DNA of 64,000 bases from Anaspis maculata (Eukaryota > Arthropoda > Insecta > Coleoptera > Scraptiidae). Location of the stretch: contig OX421964.1 of NCBI GenBank assembly GCA_949128115.1, positions 38,370,177 to 38,434,176 on the forward strand, in the 5' to 3' direction. A program made the translations under genes and the position numbers. The notes beneath the pieces are model-generated. The model saw only the letters and a program-made list of their open reading frames with translations. It was not told the origin of the DNA and did no database searches. Positions 23,294-34,600 of the stretch are shown one piece after another; within the stretch, counting starts at the first letter, position 1, and each line of letters begins with the position of its first letter.

Positions 23294-23751
23294 CCGGTGG
23301 CACCCGATCATGGAAGTAGAAGAATGTCTTTCAGCTACATGATGCAACTGTTACAAAAAATTTTGACTTTTTTCTTTATCATTTCACAATAATTTCCACA
23401 TCCACTCATAGTGTTTCATTTCATAGGTTGTCCAGTGTATCTCAAATTTCGATAGAAAATCTCAGCATCAAAACTGAGTCCAGAATTCAAAAATATGGTC
23501 ATTTTAGAAATTTTACAGCAGCTTAGAAATTGGAACAAGTAGAAAAATCGACCAACCAGTATCTACGCCACTGGCCACTGGATACTTTTGTTGAAGTTCT
23601 TCTTCCTCAAATTATGGACACGTACCTAAGAACTATCTGTATACAATTTGCGTAAAAGATACGGCAGAAAACAATCCTTTCCGCATAATTGGAAGCCATC
23701 TACATCTTACTTCCGGTCAATATTTTGCCTTGGTAACAGGCATTTTTAGAT

Positions 23752-24624
23752 TCAGATCGGTCTATTCAGTCTCGAAACACTTGTTACCGAAATGTTATAT
23801 GAAATGCCTTTAGGAGGTGATTTAAGGCGTTTTCCAAAATTTTGTACCAGTCTATTGGAATTCCTGACACTAATGACTAGGACCCTGCTTGTATTCAAGT
23901 TTGTATTACTACAAGTATTCTTCATTTGCGGAGAAAATAAGCAAACTGAGTTGAAGAGCACGCTTAAGTCGTGGATCAAATCGTTTCGTTCAAGAACGTG
24001 CCTCTGGGTGGTGTACAAATTTGATCGGCGCCTTCTGCCTGGTAGGTAGGTATATGTTTCACAGGTGCATCTATCCCAGGTCACAGCGAGGCCATTGCCA
24101 GAACACCAGGCGTTTAATCTATCGAGATCTCTCTGTAGGCTCAAGCTATTGTCGATGGATCTGATGACAAAGAGCTTAAGCTCGTCAGCATACAAGAAAA
24201 AGGAATTGTCGAAGAGCTAATTGATATCTATCGCTAATGAAGATGTTGAACACAAGAGGCCTAGAAATAAGAAATGGTCCTCCAAAACACTCCAGAGGAG
24301 ACATCTGAAGTCTCAGGCTTATGACCAGCTGAGTGACCAACGAACCGAAAAACTTGCTTGCGTCGCCGTCGCCCCAAATATGATCTGAAGAGGACCAACA
24401 ATGGCTCCAAAAATCCAAAAGCGTACAGCTTGCGCAAGAGATGAGCAAGAGAGCTTGCGGATGTTATAGTCTATACGGTGGAAGGCTTTGGTGAAATCTG
24501 TATATATTATATCAGTCTGAGAGTTCAAGAATGGCAACAAGGGAAAGCACAGCAATCCAGAGGAATTTTCCGTGTCAATGGCTGCAGAATTCGAATCGAT
24601 TAATATAGCGTTGTTTGAAACCAC
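23752..24624 (-). pseudogene. Decayed Jockey/CR1-type LINE reverse transcriptase
   Basis: Three overlapping minus-strand frames carry the reverse-transcriptase blocks in the right order. First is DIIYTDFTKAFHRIDYN (24.5 kb), equivalent to the DFSKAFDxVDH block. Next is a GPFLISRPLVFNIFISD piece resembling the PQGSxLGPLLFNIFIND block. Last is MYADELKLF (about 24.18 kb), the catalytic Y-A-D-D box with the second aspartate changed to glutamate, followed by LDRLNAWCSGNGLAV and VLERNDLIHDLSVLF. Frames shift between blocks, stops interrupt, and both the endonuclease and ORF1 are missing. It is a dead fragment of a non-LTR retrotransposon of the APE-endonuclease type. The clade assignment is from motif style only. 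Confidence 0.85.
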
Positions 24625-27509
24625 TCTGAACTCTGTAACAGTGCTTCTGCTTTAGTGCCACGATATCTAGGTACCGAAAGAGTTTAGTGTCATTTGAGCT
24701 TGTTTATGTCGTCGCAGTTTCCACATTTTCTTCCGGGGTCAAAAATTAATATTTTTTATGGTTCCCTGCCTCGAACCTGAGGGTTGAAGTACCTAGCAAT
24801 TGCTCGCGGAATAGCAGCCACTCCAACAGCCGTGTAAGCAGATTCACGACAAACAATCTTCGTGGAGCTAGCAAAATTCAATTGCTCAATCCGCACGTTA
24901 TCCGGGCAGTGATATAACGTCCTGACCCAGGTAAATCAAATAATAACGCCGGGCGGGCATATAAACCCGCCCCGCTCTCAAGGTACCGGAGAGAATACGA
25001 GGTGGGTTCCAATTCAGACCAGAACATCTGCTCATTTGTCCTCATAATAAAAGCCAAAAGCATTCATACGTAAATTCGTCCTAACATTGACCTCCACCAG
25101 CACACTATACCTTTCTACACCACTATACCATATCCAGTTTATTTCATTTTCCGCGTTGTCTGATGCAAACACCGCAGGCATAAAAAATATCACCGCAGCC
25201 AGCCAGCGGCATGTAACAGCGCCACTAAAAAACAAAAGCGCACGAGAACTTTTTTCCGAATGATCGCCCTCCCTATATTCCGCAGTTGTTATCTGGGCGA
25301 GGCGCGCGAAAAGTTTCCTGGTTTAAGGGCCTTTCGGGCTGCCCTCAGCACCGGAAATTATTCGAGGAGATCGAAGACCAATTACAAGTCCAATTTTGCG
25401 TCTGCCATCCGGAAGGAAAAACAATTGGTCACCTATCGCGACCGCAGTAATTCATCCAAAGAGGGGTGCCCCGTGCAGAACCGGATAGTAACGTAGTGCC
25501 TACAAACTTACTGCACATAAAACTACAATGCAATTACCGTTATGTAGCCAATGGGCTTGAGGAGTGCTCGTTGTCGTCGATCAAAATTTGGTGCGCGTTT
25601 ATCCAAAACACTCCAAAAGCTCCTGTGTTATACCCAGTTGATTTTCCCGCATTTCCGACTTTCTCCCGCTGACATCACGGTCAATTAACCATCATCGGGT
25701 CGGATCGGTAATTGTACAGGATGTTTACAACTAACATTCGGTAGGTATACACTCGTATGTGTACGGGGTATACACAGAAGGCGAATTCTAAACTGGCAAA
25801 CTCAATTATACCAAGTTTACTTTGCAACTGTGGTGTTGAATGTCGGCTGTTTAAATTAATGAAATTGCTTTCGTACGTTGGTTGATAACGAAACATTCTA
25901 ATTAAATATAGCACGCCGTTGGATCCTATTAGCCAGGGCCAAAACTACACCTTTGGGCGGTAAAGGTATACCGGGCACCTCTAATTCAATTGACGTTACG
26001 GCGGCGATTTTACGCACTCGGTGGCCAGTGGACCTGCAACCAGATCTCCACTCTACTGGAGCATAGTGTTGCGGAACGAATCTGTCCCGTAAATCAGGCA
26101 AAGGAAAATTAGAGCTTGTCACCACCACCACCTCGGTAGACCCCACGGATCGACGGTATAAATGAGTCAGGAAGTTTTTGAAGCCTTTTCATAGAAAACT
26201 GTATATCCTTCAGCGAGCGCAATTTAGCGATGCATCGTAATGAAAAAGCATCACTTCCGCGCCCACCTGTCACATTTAAAAATAGTGCAGGGTCATGTCC
26301 TTTTCCAGAATGCTTCCATGAAATGGGTCATCATTATGCAGATCAGATCCTGCTTGGCTGGCGCAATGTAAAATTCTCCTATGCTCCCGATTAAATTTGA
26401 TTTACGCCACCCGGGATGCTTCCGGCCTTCCCAGCTTAATCTTTATCAGCGAAATTAATGATTTCGAATCCGGCCTCGCAATTAAAACCAGATTTATTAT
26501 AATTATCCAGCCGACCCACCTGTGTCTTGGCCTCTTCTTTTCTTTTAGGTAGAGGTAGGCATACCCGAGGAGCCCAACCCGTTCAGCAGCTGCCTGGCAC
26601 TCGAGTCTAGCCATATCGCAGACACATGTGGACAGTGTAACCTTAAAACGTCAGTAACTTTATACCTCTACCACCACACGTCTTGTAATTTCAATTGGAT
26701 TTTCGATATGCGTCTGGCGCTGGAGATGTCGCGAGGAGTTTTTTCGCGGAACGAAACCCACATCGCCGTATAAGATCCAGCGGAGCATGAAGTTGCCCTT
26801 TTCAAGGTGAAGTCGAGGAGCATCGGAGGGACCAGGGACCCAATGTTTGTTGGTTCGACACTTGCGCCCTCTCTGCCGCCGCTGCAGCTTTCCGGAGTGA
26901 CATTTAATTAAGTGCGGAATCGGATTTTCTTTTTGGGAGGCCCGAATTAACCTTTTGTCGCAGCATTTGCGATGATTACGGGGAAAGAAAAGGTGATAAA
27001 TAGCGGAACGGCCCTATTTACATTTTTACCATTAATTACGTAGAGCTTTTCCTCCAGTAGTCAGTCGGCGACGATCCGGAGCTCTTTCAGAGAAGCCGTA
27101 CTTCAGTTAATAACGTTGACAGGATTCGACCCGTATAAAAGCAGAACGAGCGAGCTATGGGGGGGGCTTCAAAAACTATACTAAATTGAATTAAATATAT
27201 GAAAGGGATTTGGTCCACTACTAGTCTCAGTAATGATATTTTTCAATGGAACTCAACACATTTTCATTTTTAGCACCCAGTCAATCAAGAGGTAGGTACA
27301 TTTTGTTAATCAGTTCAAAACAAAGGGGACAAGTATGAGTATATGATTTTTGTTTGATAGATAAATTTTCTGCTTTCCAGAAATCACGTATGTATTAGGA
27401 CCCTAGCCCCGGAAAGATTGACTAGAAGGTCGAACAAACTTGGATAGGTACCTAATGTTTTGGACGTGCCTGCACGGTACTATAAATGTGACAAGATACT
27501 AGGGAGAGA
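24625..27509. other. Unique, GC-richer sequence without a recognised gene
   Basis: No repeats shared with the rest of the window were seen in 24780-27150, unlike almost everything around it. Frames at 24878-25235 (minus), 25260-25672 (+) and 25898-26146 (minus) are short and unidentified. It may be host intergenic or intronic DNA with regulatory content. A TATA box candidate at 27134 is listed separately. Confidence 0.4.
27134..27141 (+). promoter_or_regulatory. TATA box candidate
   Basis: The consensus TATAAAAG is preceded by GACCCG and lies at the edge of the GC-rich unique region. No clear initiator about 30 bp downstream and no coding start are seen. A chance match is possible. Confidence 0.25.
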
Positions 27510-27605
27510 GTGAACATTTCACCTGGCCTGAGTCGGATTCGAACCCTCAACCCACTATCCTTGGAATCGCTTCCAAATACGTGCTACCGGCCGGGCCCGA
27601 ACGAT
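27505..27605 (-). mobile_element. tRNA-derived SINE head
   Basis: On the minus strand the sequence has a B box GGTTCGAATCC (complement at 27535-27545). Upstream of it is an A-box-like TAGCACGTATTTGG (complement at 27573-27586), at the spacing typical of RNA polymerase III internal promoters. The surrounding GCCGGTAGCACG and GTTGAGGGTTCGAATCCGAC resemble a tRNA. It does not fold into a clean tRNA that I can confirm, so I call it a tRNA-derived SINE. Its 3' end (towards lower coordinates) is not defined. Confidence 0.6.
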
Positions 27606-28047
27606 TTCTCTAAAACATAATAAGGCCTCTCAAATATTCTAAAATCCCCGCAAAGATCTAGAGTTTTTCACTGTAGAAAGTCAGAGGCTGCAAAAATCAT
27701 TATTTAGAAAAAAAATTGACGCTTTTTTTATGTTTTCTACGGTTTATTTTTCAAGGATCAGGAAACACAACGTTGTGCACACAGTGCAATACACAGAATT
27801 CTGGAGTTCTTCTGCATACACGAAAAATGTCTTGCCTACTTGTTTAGAAAAAAAAAAGACAGAATTATGGCAGGAGTAATCCTGGTATGTATAAGGATAT
27901 TTGTGAAGTATAACGTTATTAATAAGTGATTTCGTATAGGAGTTCCAGCACTTGCAATTTTCAAGAACTGCTTGCGCCCCCCTCTCCTCTCTCTGTTGTC
28001 ATTTTTGTTTCACAATTGAATTCAATCGTTTCAGAGCTAGGTATAAC
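27606..28047. other. No gene recognised
   Basis: AT-rich spacer between the SINE head and the second hAT-like MITE. No repeat or motif is recognised. Confidence 0.45.
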
Positions 28048-28530
28048 CAGAGGCGTATCTACGTGGGGGGGCAAATGGGGCACGTGCTATGGGCGCACTT
28101 TGATCCTTGGGGCGCAAATGAGAGGAAAAGATGAAAATTAAAAAAAATGAAGAATAGAGAAAATGGGAGAACCAATCAATAGCAAAAGCCAAAATATTTC
28201 AACTTTATATACCTAATTATGTAGATAATATAGGTACCATAGATATTTGAACTGTTGGGCGCGATTCGTGCGAGCAATAATTGACAAGCGAAATTGGAAC
28301 AGCGAAAGAGGGAAAAAACAAAACCAATTCATTCAAACAGACGACAAACTTTCGACGTTTCATTTGATCCAGGTATAACCTAATAAGGAGGCTCAGTTTG
28401 TCGTTGGCCCACCTGAATTTTGGAAAAACTGCCTGCGGCGCATTTCCCATCAGGATTTCTAAGTCAGGGGACTCAGGGGCGCAATTTTCATGTTTTGCCT
28501 TAGGCGCAATTTACCCTAGATACGCCACTG
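28048..28530. mobile_element. hAT-like MITE, second copy (inverted, empty of the nested MITE)
   Basis: Ends CAGAGGCGTATCTACG and CGCCACTG match the 22288-23293 element in reverse orientation, with shared interior blocks such as GGCGCAATTT and CAATTATTGCTC. It lacks the nested MITE. The flanking 8-mers (GGTATAAC and GGCGGCTT) do not match, so its target duplication has decayed or one end is rearranged. Confidence 0.85.
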
Positions 28531-29010
28531 GGCGGCTTCTCCCTCAATTGTACAGGTTTGTGGCTTATCCTTGAATCGGAGTCTCCAGCGTATAACAATA
28601 GCAATAGATTTTGGAAGTTTGGAACGCGTTTTGAATTGTATTTGCTCAATAAGAACACTATTTTTCAGAAGGCAAAAGTACAGTTACGGCAGAAAAAAAT
28701 TGCACCACCTCTACAAAGTCAAGATGACGATTTTCATTGTTCGACAATGCATTTGAGGCATACAGCTTAAGTTAATCTGTTACTATTTTAGTCGCAGAAA
28801 AAATCTGTATGGCTTTTAGAGGCTGTCGTAATTTTATTCTATCAGTAAGAGGCTGATATTTATCCTCATTTTTATACAGTTAAAATTTAAATGCACCAAT
28901 GAAAGCTTAATATTTCTTGTACTCACCCGTTTCTATTAAATTTTGAGAAAATCCGCGATGTAAAAAGGTGCGTGACTGGGTTGCAACCTAATATTTTGTT
29001 GCCGGTAGTG
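28531..29010. other. No gene recognised
   Basis: The overlapping frames at 28558-28770 carry no recognisable domain. Confidence 0.45.
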
Positions 29011-29229
29011 TTGCCGTCTAGAGTAAGATTTACTAGAGTCTTGCCTTGAAAAGGCGTCAAGACTTAGACGAGACGTCTACAACTCTTGCCTTGAAATTTT
29101 CTAGACAAGACAAGAAATAGGGCTGTCAAGATCAAGTCAAGAGTGTTGATTAGTCTCTGCAAGTTGACTGCGGGAGCAAAATCAGATGTTTTTACATTTT
29201 CTGAGTTACACTTACTTCTGACCACTTCT

Positions 29230-29667
29230 GACATGCCCCCGGGGGCATGTCCAAAACTTTCCGTTCACTGCAATACATATCCTCGGAGGCATGTATGCTA
29301 CCACCAATATGAATCGTCATTTAGGGCCTAAAACTTAAACTTTTTGATATATTGAATGTGGTTATGTATGATTTAGGTTACTATCTAGTCAGGACATCAA
29401 CCGCACTCGTTTCCATGGTTGGGTGTCGTCTCTAGTAAATAAAACATTTTCTTGTTCTGTGACATGATTGAACATTGGTACGCATAAAGACCATTTGATT
29501 GCTTCATTTGGTAATAATTTTGCCACTAGGATATGCGCAAGTCTAATCTGTTTTTCAACATGCCCCCGGTTTTTCAACATACCTCCGGGGGCATGTACCT
29601 CAAAGCGAGCCGCACAGGAGTAATCCGTCATTACTCCTGGATGATACATATCACCGGGGATATGTAC
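29230..29667. repeat. Cluster of CATGCCCCCGGGGGCATG-type palindromes
   Basis: Sites are at 29230-29251 (perfect, halves GACATGCCCCC and GGGGGCATGTC), 29273-29296, 29557-29569 (half site), 29577-29598 and 29643-29667. All share ACAT(A/G)(C/T)C(C/T)CCGG and its complement. A perfect 10-bp hairpin CAGGAGTAAT/ATTACTCCTG lies between the last two sites (29615-29639). The pattern also keeps frames open on both strands (29389-29823 minus). Confidence 0.8.
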
Positions 29668-30067
29668 AAAACTGACTCCACATATAGAAGAAGCAAGATG
29701 AGGCAATGTAATAGCCGTTGGAATGAGTGAATTCGGTTGAAAAATTAAGAAGTTACAGCATCCGCATTGCTGAAAAAGGCAAGTTGAAGAGACTTGTAAC
29801 GCAGTCAACGTGATATTTCTCAAATCAAAATCTACAAATCACATTCAAACCACTTTTTCACAGTAAACGTCTGGGTCCTTCATGTTTGCTGTGGGTGCTG
29901 AAATGAATCTACAATCTACAAGCAAATAGCACATCCAGGATCAGACAATAACAACGATCAGCAGACAGGAAGGTGCATATGCATCAGATTTTTATGTTTT
30001 TTTCCCTAGATTTATAAAAACTTGTGTTTCTGCTATGAACAATTCTTCCCTAAAAAGACTTTGAAAA

Positions 30068-30770
30068 TAGATTGTGAATCGGGGTAGTTATCGAGGGAAT
30101 TGGGGTTCGAAATCAAGAAAATGAAGTGAAGTCTTAGAACTTTGAATTAGTGAAAGAATTATAAAATATTATTATTTAAATCACCTTCACAGTACAATAA
30201 AATACAGAATATGTAAATTGTAAATAAAACTTCCAGAACATGAGAAAGAGTACAAGAATTGATTAAAATATCAAAATTATATAGACTTTTTTTTGAAGAA
30301 TATAGATCAATAAAGTTTATTAAGGAGACTGGTCGAAATCAAGAAAATAGAGTGAAATTCTGGAGCCTCGGTATCCCAATCAATCTGATCTCATGAGCAA
30401 TTTGCGGTTTAAATTATTTTTATCATCACAAGATGACTATCAAAAACGAGTCGTGCGTGACAACCGAACTACCAATGACATCAAAGTGATATAATAATGG
30501 CATCCAATCATTGCTAACGCATCCCGCTTTTGACAGCCATCTTTTTACTGTTTTCGCGATTTCTACCCTCAACCTCGAAATAACACCTTAATTCGTTGAT
30601 TTAAATTAAAAAAAAACTATTTCTCCATCGCTCGCAAAATCAGATTCTATGGGAATCGGAAGTTTTGGAAATTTACTCCGTTTTGCTTTTTAGAGTTTCA
30701 CTTCATTTTCTCGATTTAGGCCCCCAACCTTCTTGATAAATACCCCGATTCACAACCCTTATTTTTCTGA
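30068..30770. mobile_element. About 700-bp palindromic element
   Basis: The left end GATTGTGAATCGGGGTA and AATCAAGAAAATGAAGTGAA (30070-30131) are mirrored at 30690-30765 (TTCACTTCATTTTCTCGATT, ACCCCGATTCACAACC). A further internal copy of TCGAAATCAAGAAAATAGAGTGAA is at about 30333. No coding sequence is seen. Confidence 0.7.
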
Positions 30771-31227
30771 AATATTTTTCCCCATGACAACAACTTCAAT
30801 TTGAACCAGATTCATGAACTTCAAAATTTTCAAGACAACTCCTGATTTGCACCATGTTAGGGATGTATATTGGTTTTTGTTAAAAATTTTTAACGTATAG
30901 GTACCTGAGTAGGATATTTTGTTGGTGTTCAGCTTCTTAAGGTAATAATTGACAGCTGCATATAGATGTTTTGGTTACATGCTCAAATCTCAACATGAAC
31001 CTTCTTGAACAGTCAGAGATAAAAACCTGCCTCTTCAACGTGCTCCTCACTCCCCAGTTTCGCTGTTTTTCTTGCCAAAAGTGTTCATATTTCTGTCACG
31101 TGCGTTTGTGTTGGAGGAGAGGTTCTGTAGTAAGTTTATTTCAAAAGTCTATCTAGACTCTTGAAAAAATTCCATCAAGAGTTAGAGTCTTGTCTTAAAA
31201 TTTGTCTTGTCTTGTCTAGACGGCAAG

Positions 31228-31730
31228 ACTAGCTGCCGCGAGCCGCGTCCTGAATTCCATGTCTCGTCTTGAATCTTATTTGCTGAGTAGATTCGGTTGA
31301 ATTGCGAATGAGTAATAATAGAAAAATATATCCATGCATGAAACTGTGGTGTATTACCTGTTCTTAGATACATTCCACTCTCTAGATTCCAATGGCGGCG
31401 GTTCCGGTGTTTTAACCCCGGGCAATTTTTTTCAAGCCATATAACTAGATCGCTCGCTACCCTGTCGAGGGACGATAATAATTTAGGTGCACCCTTACGG
31501 AAAAAACGCCATCCCAGATTCCTAATAACACATATTCACTCGAAAAAAGTTTACGCTTCAGTTATCAAAATTAGTGATGCATTTAATTTTTTTTATGCCT
31601 CGCTGTCATGCAACCGAACGATCCAAAAAATATGTGTTTATACGTACTGACGTAAGCATACAATCTGATGATGGTTCATCATTAAATCTGTAATCGGGTG
31701 AGGATGGTCGACCATACGTAGGTATAGTGG
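31228..31730. other. No gene recognised
   Basis: Spacer between two element ends. No repeats or motifs are supported. Confidence 0.4.
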
Positions 31731-31784
31731 GGCCACCGAGGGGTCAACCACCTGCTGAAAATTTGTACAGTGATTTCCATTTTT

Positions 31785-31975
31785 GGAAATACTTGATAGT
31801 ATTTTGGCTGTATTTCCAGGTATTTCCAATATATTTCCAAGTATTTCCAAATATTTTCAAGTATTTCCAGGTATTTCCAGGTATTTCCATGATATTTCCA
31901 AGTATTTCCATGATATTTCCAAGTATTTCCAAGTATTTCCAGGTATTTCCATAGTATTTCCAAGTATTTCCGTGC
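31785..31975. repeat. 10-bp GTATTTCCAA tandem array, left
   Basis: About 16-18 copies of a 9-12 bp unit with core TATTTCCA separated by G, AG, AAG or TGA. It produces repetitive frames on both strands that should not be taken as proteins. Confidence 0.9.
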
Positions 31976-32263
31976 GCAGATTGCCTATCTTTCAGGGGTA
32001 AAGTTTGGAATTTGGTACACGTAGGTACCTAATTTGAAGGGGGGTACCTACCTAAGTGTACCAAATTGTGGGTTTGTACCTATCACAATTTGCGAGGTGG
32101 TTGAGGGAACAATCGTGCACAATTTTAATTTTTTAAAATCACAACTAAAATTAGTCCGTGTCCTGATGGGCCAAATCCACATTACTTAACATAAAAACTC
32201 ATATCTTGATTGTTAGACTTCCGAACCAATAAATTCCTAAACCGTTCAGTGCTCTGATTTCTA

Positions 32264-33212
32264 CAGGTGTCCCAGAATGGGAGTTACAAAATTCACAGAG
32301 AGATGGAGAATTGAAAAATAAGGGGACTTTTTGCAATTAACATACCCTCGCAAACGTATGATAACGGAGATACAGGCCTTCAAAAATGTTTTTTTTTTGT
32401 AAAATAGTTATTTTTGCATAACTTTCGGAACTTTTGGTTTGATATAGAGAATTGAAAAATAAGGGGACCTTTCTCGATAGATATACCCTCGCAAACGTAT
32501 AGTAACGGAGATACAGGCCTTCAAAGATTTTTTCAAAAACAGTTATTATTGCATAACTTTTGAAACAATCCACCGATTTTATTCAAATTCAAACCAAAGT
32601 TTACTGTATTAAACAATAATAACGCAATAATAACAAAATTTTGACTTTACACTAAATTTTCGAGATATTTGGGATTGAAACTTTGGAAAACATCTCGAAA
32701 TCGCCACTTTCCAGAGCCCAAAGTGTTTTTTCCTGAAAACACCTCGTCTCTCAACTAAAAATTAAAGGTGGTTTATCGACTTCAAACACCTAAAGAACTT
32801 ATTTCAGTTGAGGAATCACGAGTTTCATAGTAAAATAATCAAAATATCTCGAAAACGAAACCTCTGATCAAAATTTTGCAAAAGTAACTTTTTTCTCCAA
32901 ATTAAACGTGGAAATTAAAAATTGTACCATTCTCAAAAATAATTAGAGTGTTGAGAAAGAAGGGATAGAAATGCGTTATTATTGTTAGATAGAGACATAT
33001 TTCAGTAGACTAGACTTTGATTTGAATTTGAATAGAGTCGGTTGAACGGTTCAAAGATATGCAAGAAGATCTGTTTTTGAAAAACAACTTGGAAGGCCTG
33101 TATCTCCGTTATTATACGTTTGCGATGGAATATTTATTTTCAAAAATCTCCTTATTTTTGAATTCTCCACCTTCCTGTGAATTTTGTAACCCTTATTCCG
33201 GGACACACCCTG
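32264..33212. mobile_element. 949-bp palindromic TA-flanked element
   Basis: The ends TA-CAGGTGTCCCAGAATGG and CCGGGACACACCCTG-TA bound inverted arms sharing AATTCACAG, GGAGATACAGGCCTTCAAA and CAAAGTTTACTGTA blocks. A block of about 100 bp (AATTGAAAAATAAGGGGAC to ATACAGGCCTTCAAA) is repeated in tandem in the left arm at 32310 and 32450. It belongs to dispersed repeat R3. Confidence 0.8.
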
Positions 33213-33214
33213 TA

Positions 33215-34138
33215 CAGGGTGTCCGGTGTTTAATGGCGGAAACTTTGGCAATCGATAGAGAAAAAAATAGACTTTCTTCAAAACACCCTGTTCAAAAACG
33301 AACAGTAACAGAAATATAGGCCTTCAAAGTTAACCTAGGGTTAACCTTAAAAATTGTTTTTTGCATAACTTTCGAACCGTTCAACCAATTTTGTTCAAAT
33401 TTGGACCAAAGTTTACTGAAGTAATTATGTCTCAATTGAACAATAATAACGCATTTTATCGAACATTTTTAAAGGCGAAGGTAATAGGGGTACATATACT
33501 CTCCCCCTTTCCCCCCTATTTTTACTCCCCTGATTATTTTTGGAAATCGTTCAAATTTTTGAGTTCTGCGTTCAATTTAGAAAAGGAAGTTACTCATGCA
33601 AAATTTTGATTAGAGGCTTCGTGAAAACCTAGTAAAATCTGAGAAATCATGTGGTTTTTTTTATTTCAATTTCTAGACCTTGAAAGTGGAATTTTCAAGA
33701 TGTTCCCCCAAGTTTTAAATCCAAATAGCTCAAAAATGAAGCCTCTCATTTTGCAAAAGTAACTTTCTTTTCTAAGTTGAACGTGAAAAATTGAAAAAAT
33801 GGACCGATTCCCCAAAATAATTAGGGGAATTAAAATAGGGGGAAAAGGGTAGGTCACCCCCCTATTATTTGTACCCCGAAAAATGTTAGGTAGAATGCGT
33901 TATCATTATTATTCAATAGAGACATATTTTAGTAAACTTTGGTCCAAATTGGAACAAAATCCGGTTGAACGGTTCATAACTTACTTATCCAAAAAATCGA
34001 TTTTTCAATTTCAACTTTGAAGGGCTATATTATCTCCGTTATTTTTTGATTTTGGACGGAGTGTTTTGAGGGGAATCTATCTATTTTTTATACTTTTATC
34101 GATTGCCAAAGTTTCCGCGGATAAATACCGGACACCTG
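33215..34138. mobile_element. 924-bp palindromic TA-flanked element abutting the previous one
   Basis: It starts CAGGGTGTCCGGTGTTTAA and ends with the complement (AAATACCGGACACCTG). The arms share CTTTGGCAATCGATA, TTCGAACCGTTCAACC and AATAATAACGCATT with their inverted partners. The only bases between it and the 32264-33212 element are a shared TA (33213-33214). Confidence 0.85.
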
Positions 34139-34404
34139 TATATAACCCTGTAGAAACTTCATCCTGAGTTTCTTGATGTTTCCTTCCATAGGATATACCT
34201 ATGTATAAGAGGAAAATTGAACTGACCAACTCAAGAAACGTAATTGAAAGTCGCCTTATGGGCACACAGAAGTTATTGGCCTTCAAATTCAGACGATTTT
34301 TTTTGAAACCGACTACTATTTTGTCCAGCAGTTTATAAGTACAATGATGTAGAGACCTGTTCTAGTTGTCACAGGCTGCACTAGGAATTTAATTTCGGCA
34401 GTTA

Positions 34405-34560
34405 TAGTCAAGTATTTCCAAGTATTTCCAAAGTATTTCCAAGTATTTCCATCTATTTCCAAGTATTTCCATAGTATTTCCATCTATTTCCAAGTATTCC
34501 CATGTATTTCCAAGTATTTCCATAGTATTTCCAAGTATTTCCATAGTATTTCCAAGAAAA
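34405..34560. repeat. 10-bp GTATTTCCAA tandem array, right
   Basis: Same unit and same orientation as at 31785-31975, with several TCTATTTCCAAG and CATAGTATTTCCAAG variants. Confidence 0.9.
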
Positions 34561-34600
34561 TGTACAGTGATTTCCACTGGTGGTTGACCCCTCGGGGGCC

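Larger units (their letters stand above)
29011..31227. mobile_element. Possible 2.2-kb inverted-repeat element
   Basis: The ends TTGCCGTCTAGA and TCTAGACGGCAA are exact inverted repeats. Both are followed inward by several copies of GTCTTG/CTTGAC-type repeats (29027-29150 and 31150-31215). It contains the CATG palindrome cluster and a 700-bp palindrome. No transposase is visible. The end match is short, so the unit could also be two separate insertions. Confidence 0.5.
31731..34600. mobile_element. Composite element bounded by GAGGGGTCAACCACC ends
   Basis: GGCCACCGAGGGGTCAACC (31731) and its complement near 34600 form inverted ends of about 22 bp. Just inside each end is GTACAGTGATTTCCA followed or preceded by an array of GTATTTCCAA. 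The interior holds two adjacent palindromic elements (32264-33212 and 33215-34138). The arrays run in the same direction although the ends are inverted, so the structure is not a simple palindrome. Confidence 0.6.

Noticed and set aside
27505..27605. A genuine tRNA gene
   Set aside because: A and B box promoter motifs are present, but I could not form a complete acceptor stem and anticodon arm. SINE is the better reading.
29389..29823. 144-residue minus-strand frame
   Set aside because: It runs through the CATG palindrome cluster, which is open on both strands. No family motif is present.
31638..32001. Frames with repeated GNTWKY or FPSISKYFQV peptides
   Set aside because: They come from the 10-bp GTATTTCCAA array.
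32264..34138. Polinton/Maverick or other giant virus-like element
   Set aside because: No polymerase, integrase or capsid frames occur between the long inverted repeats.
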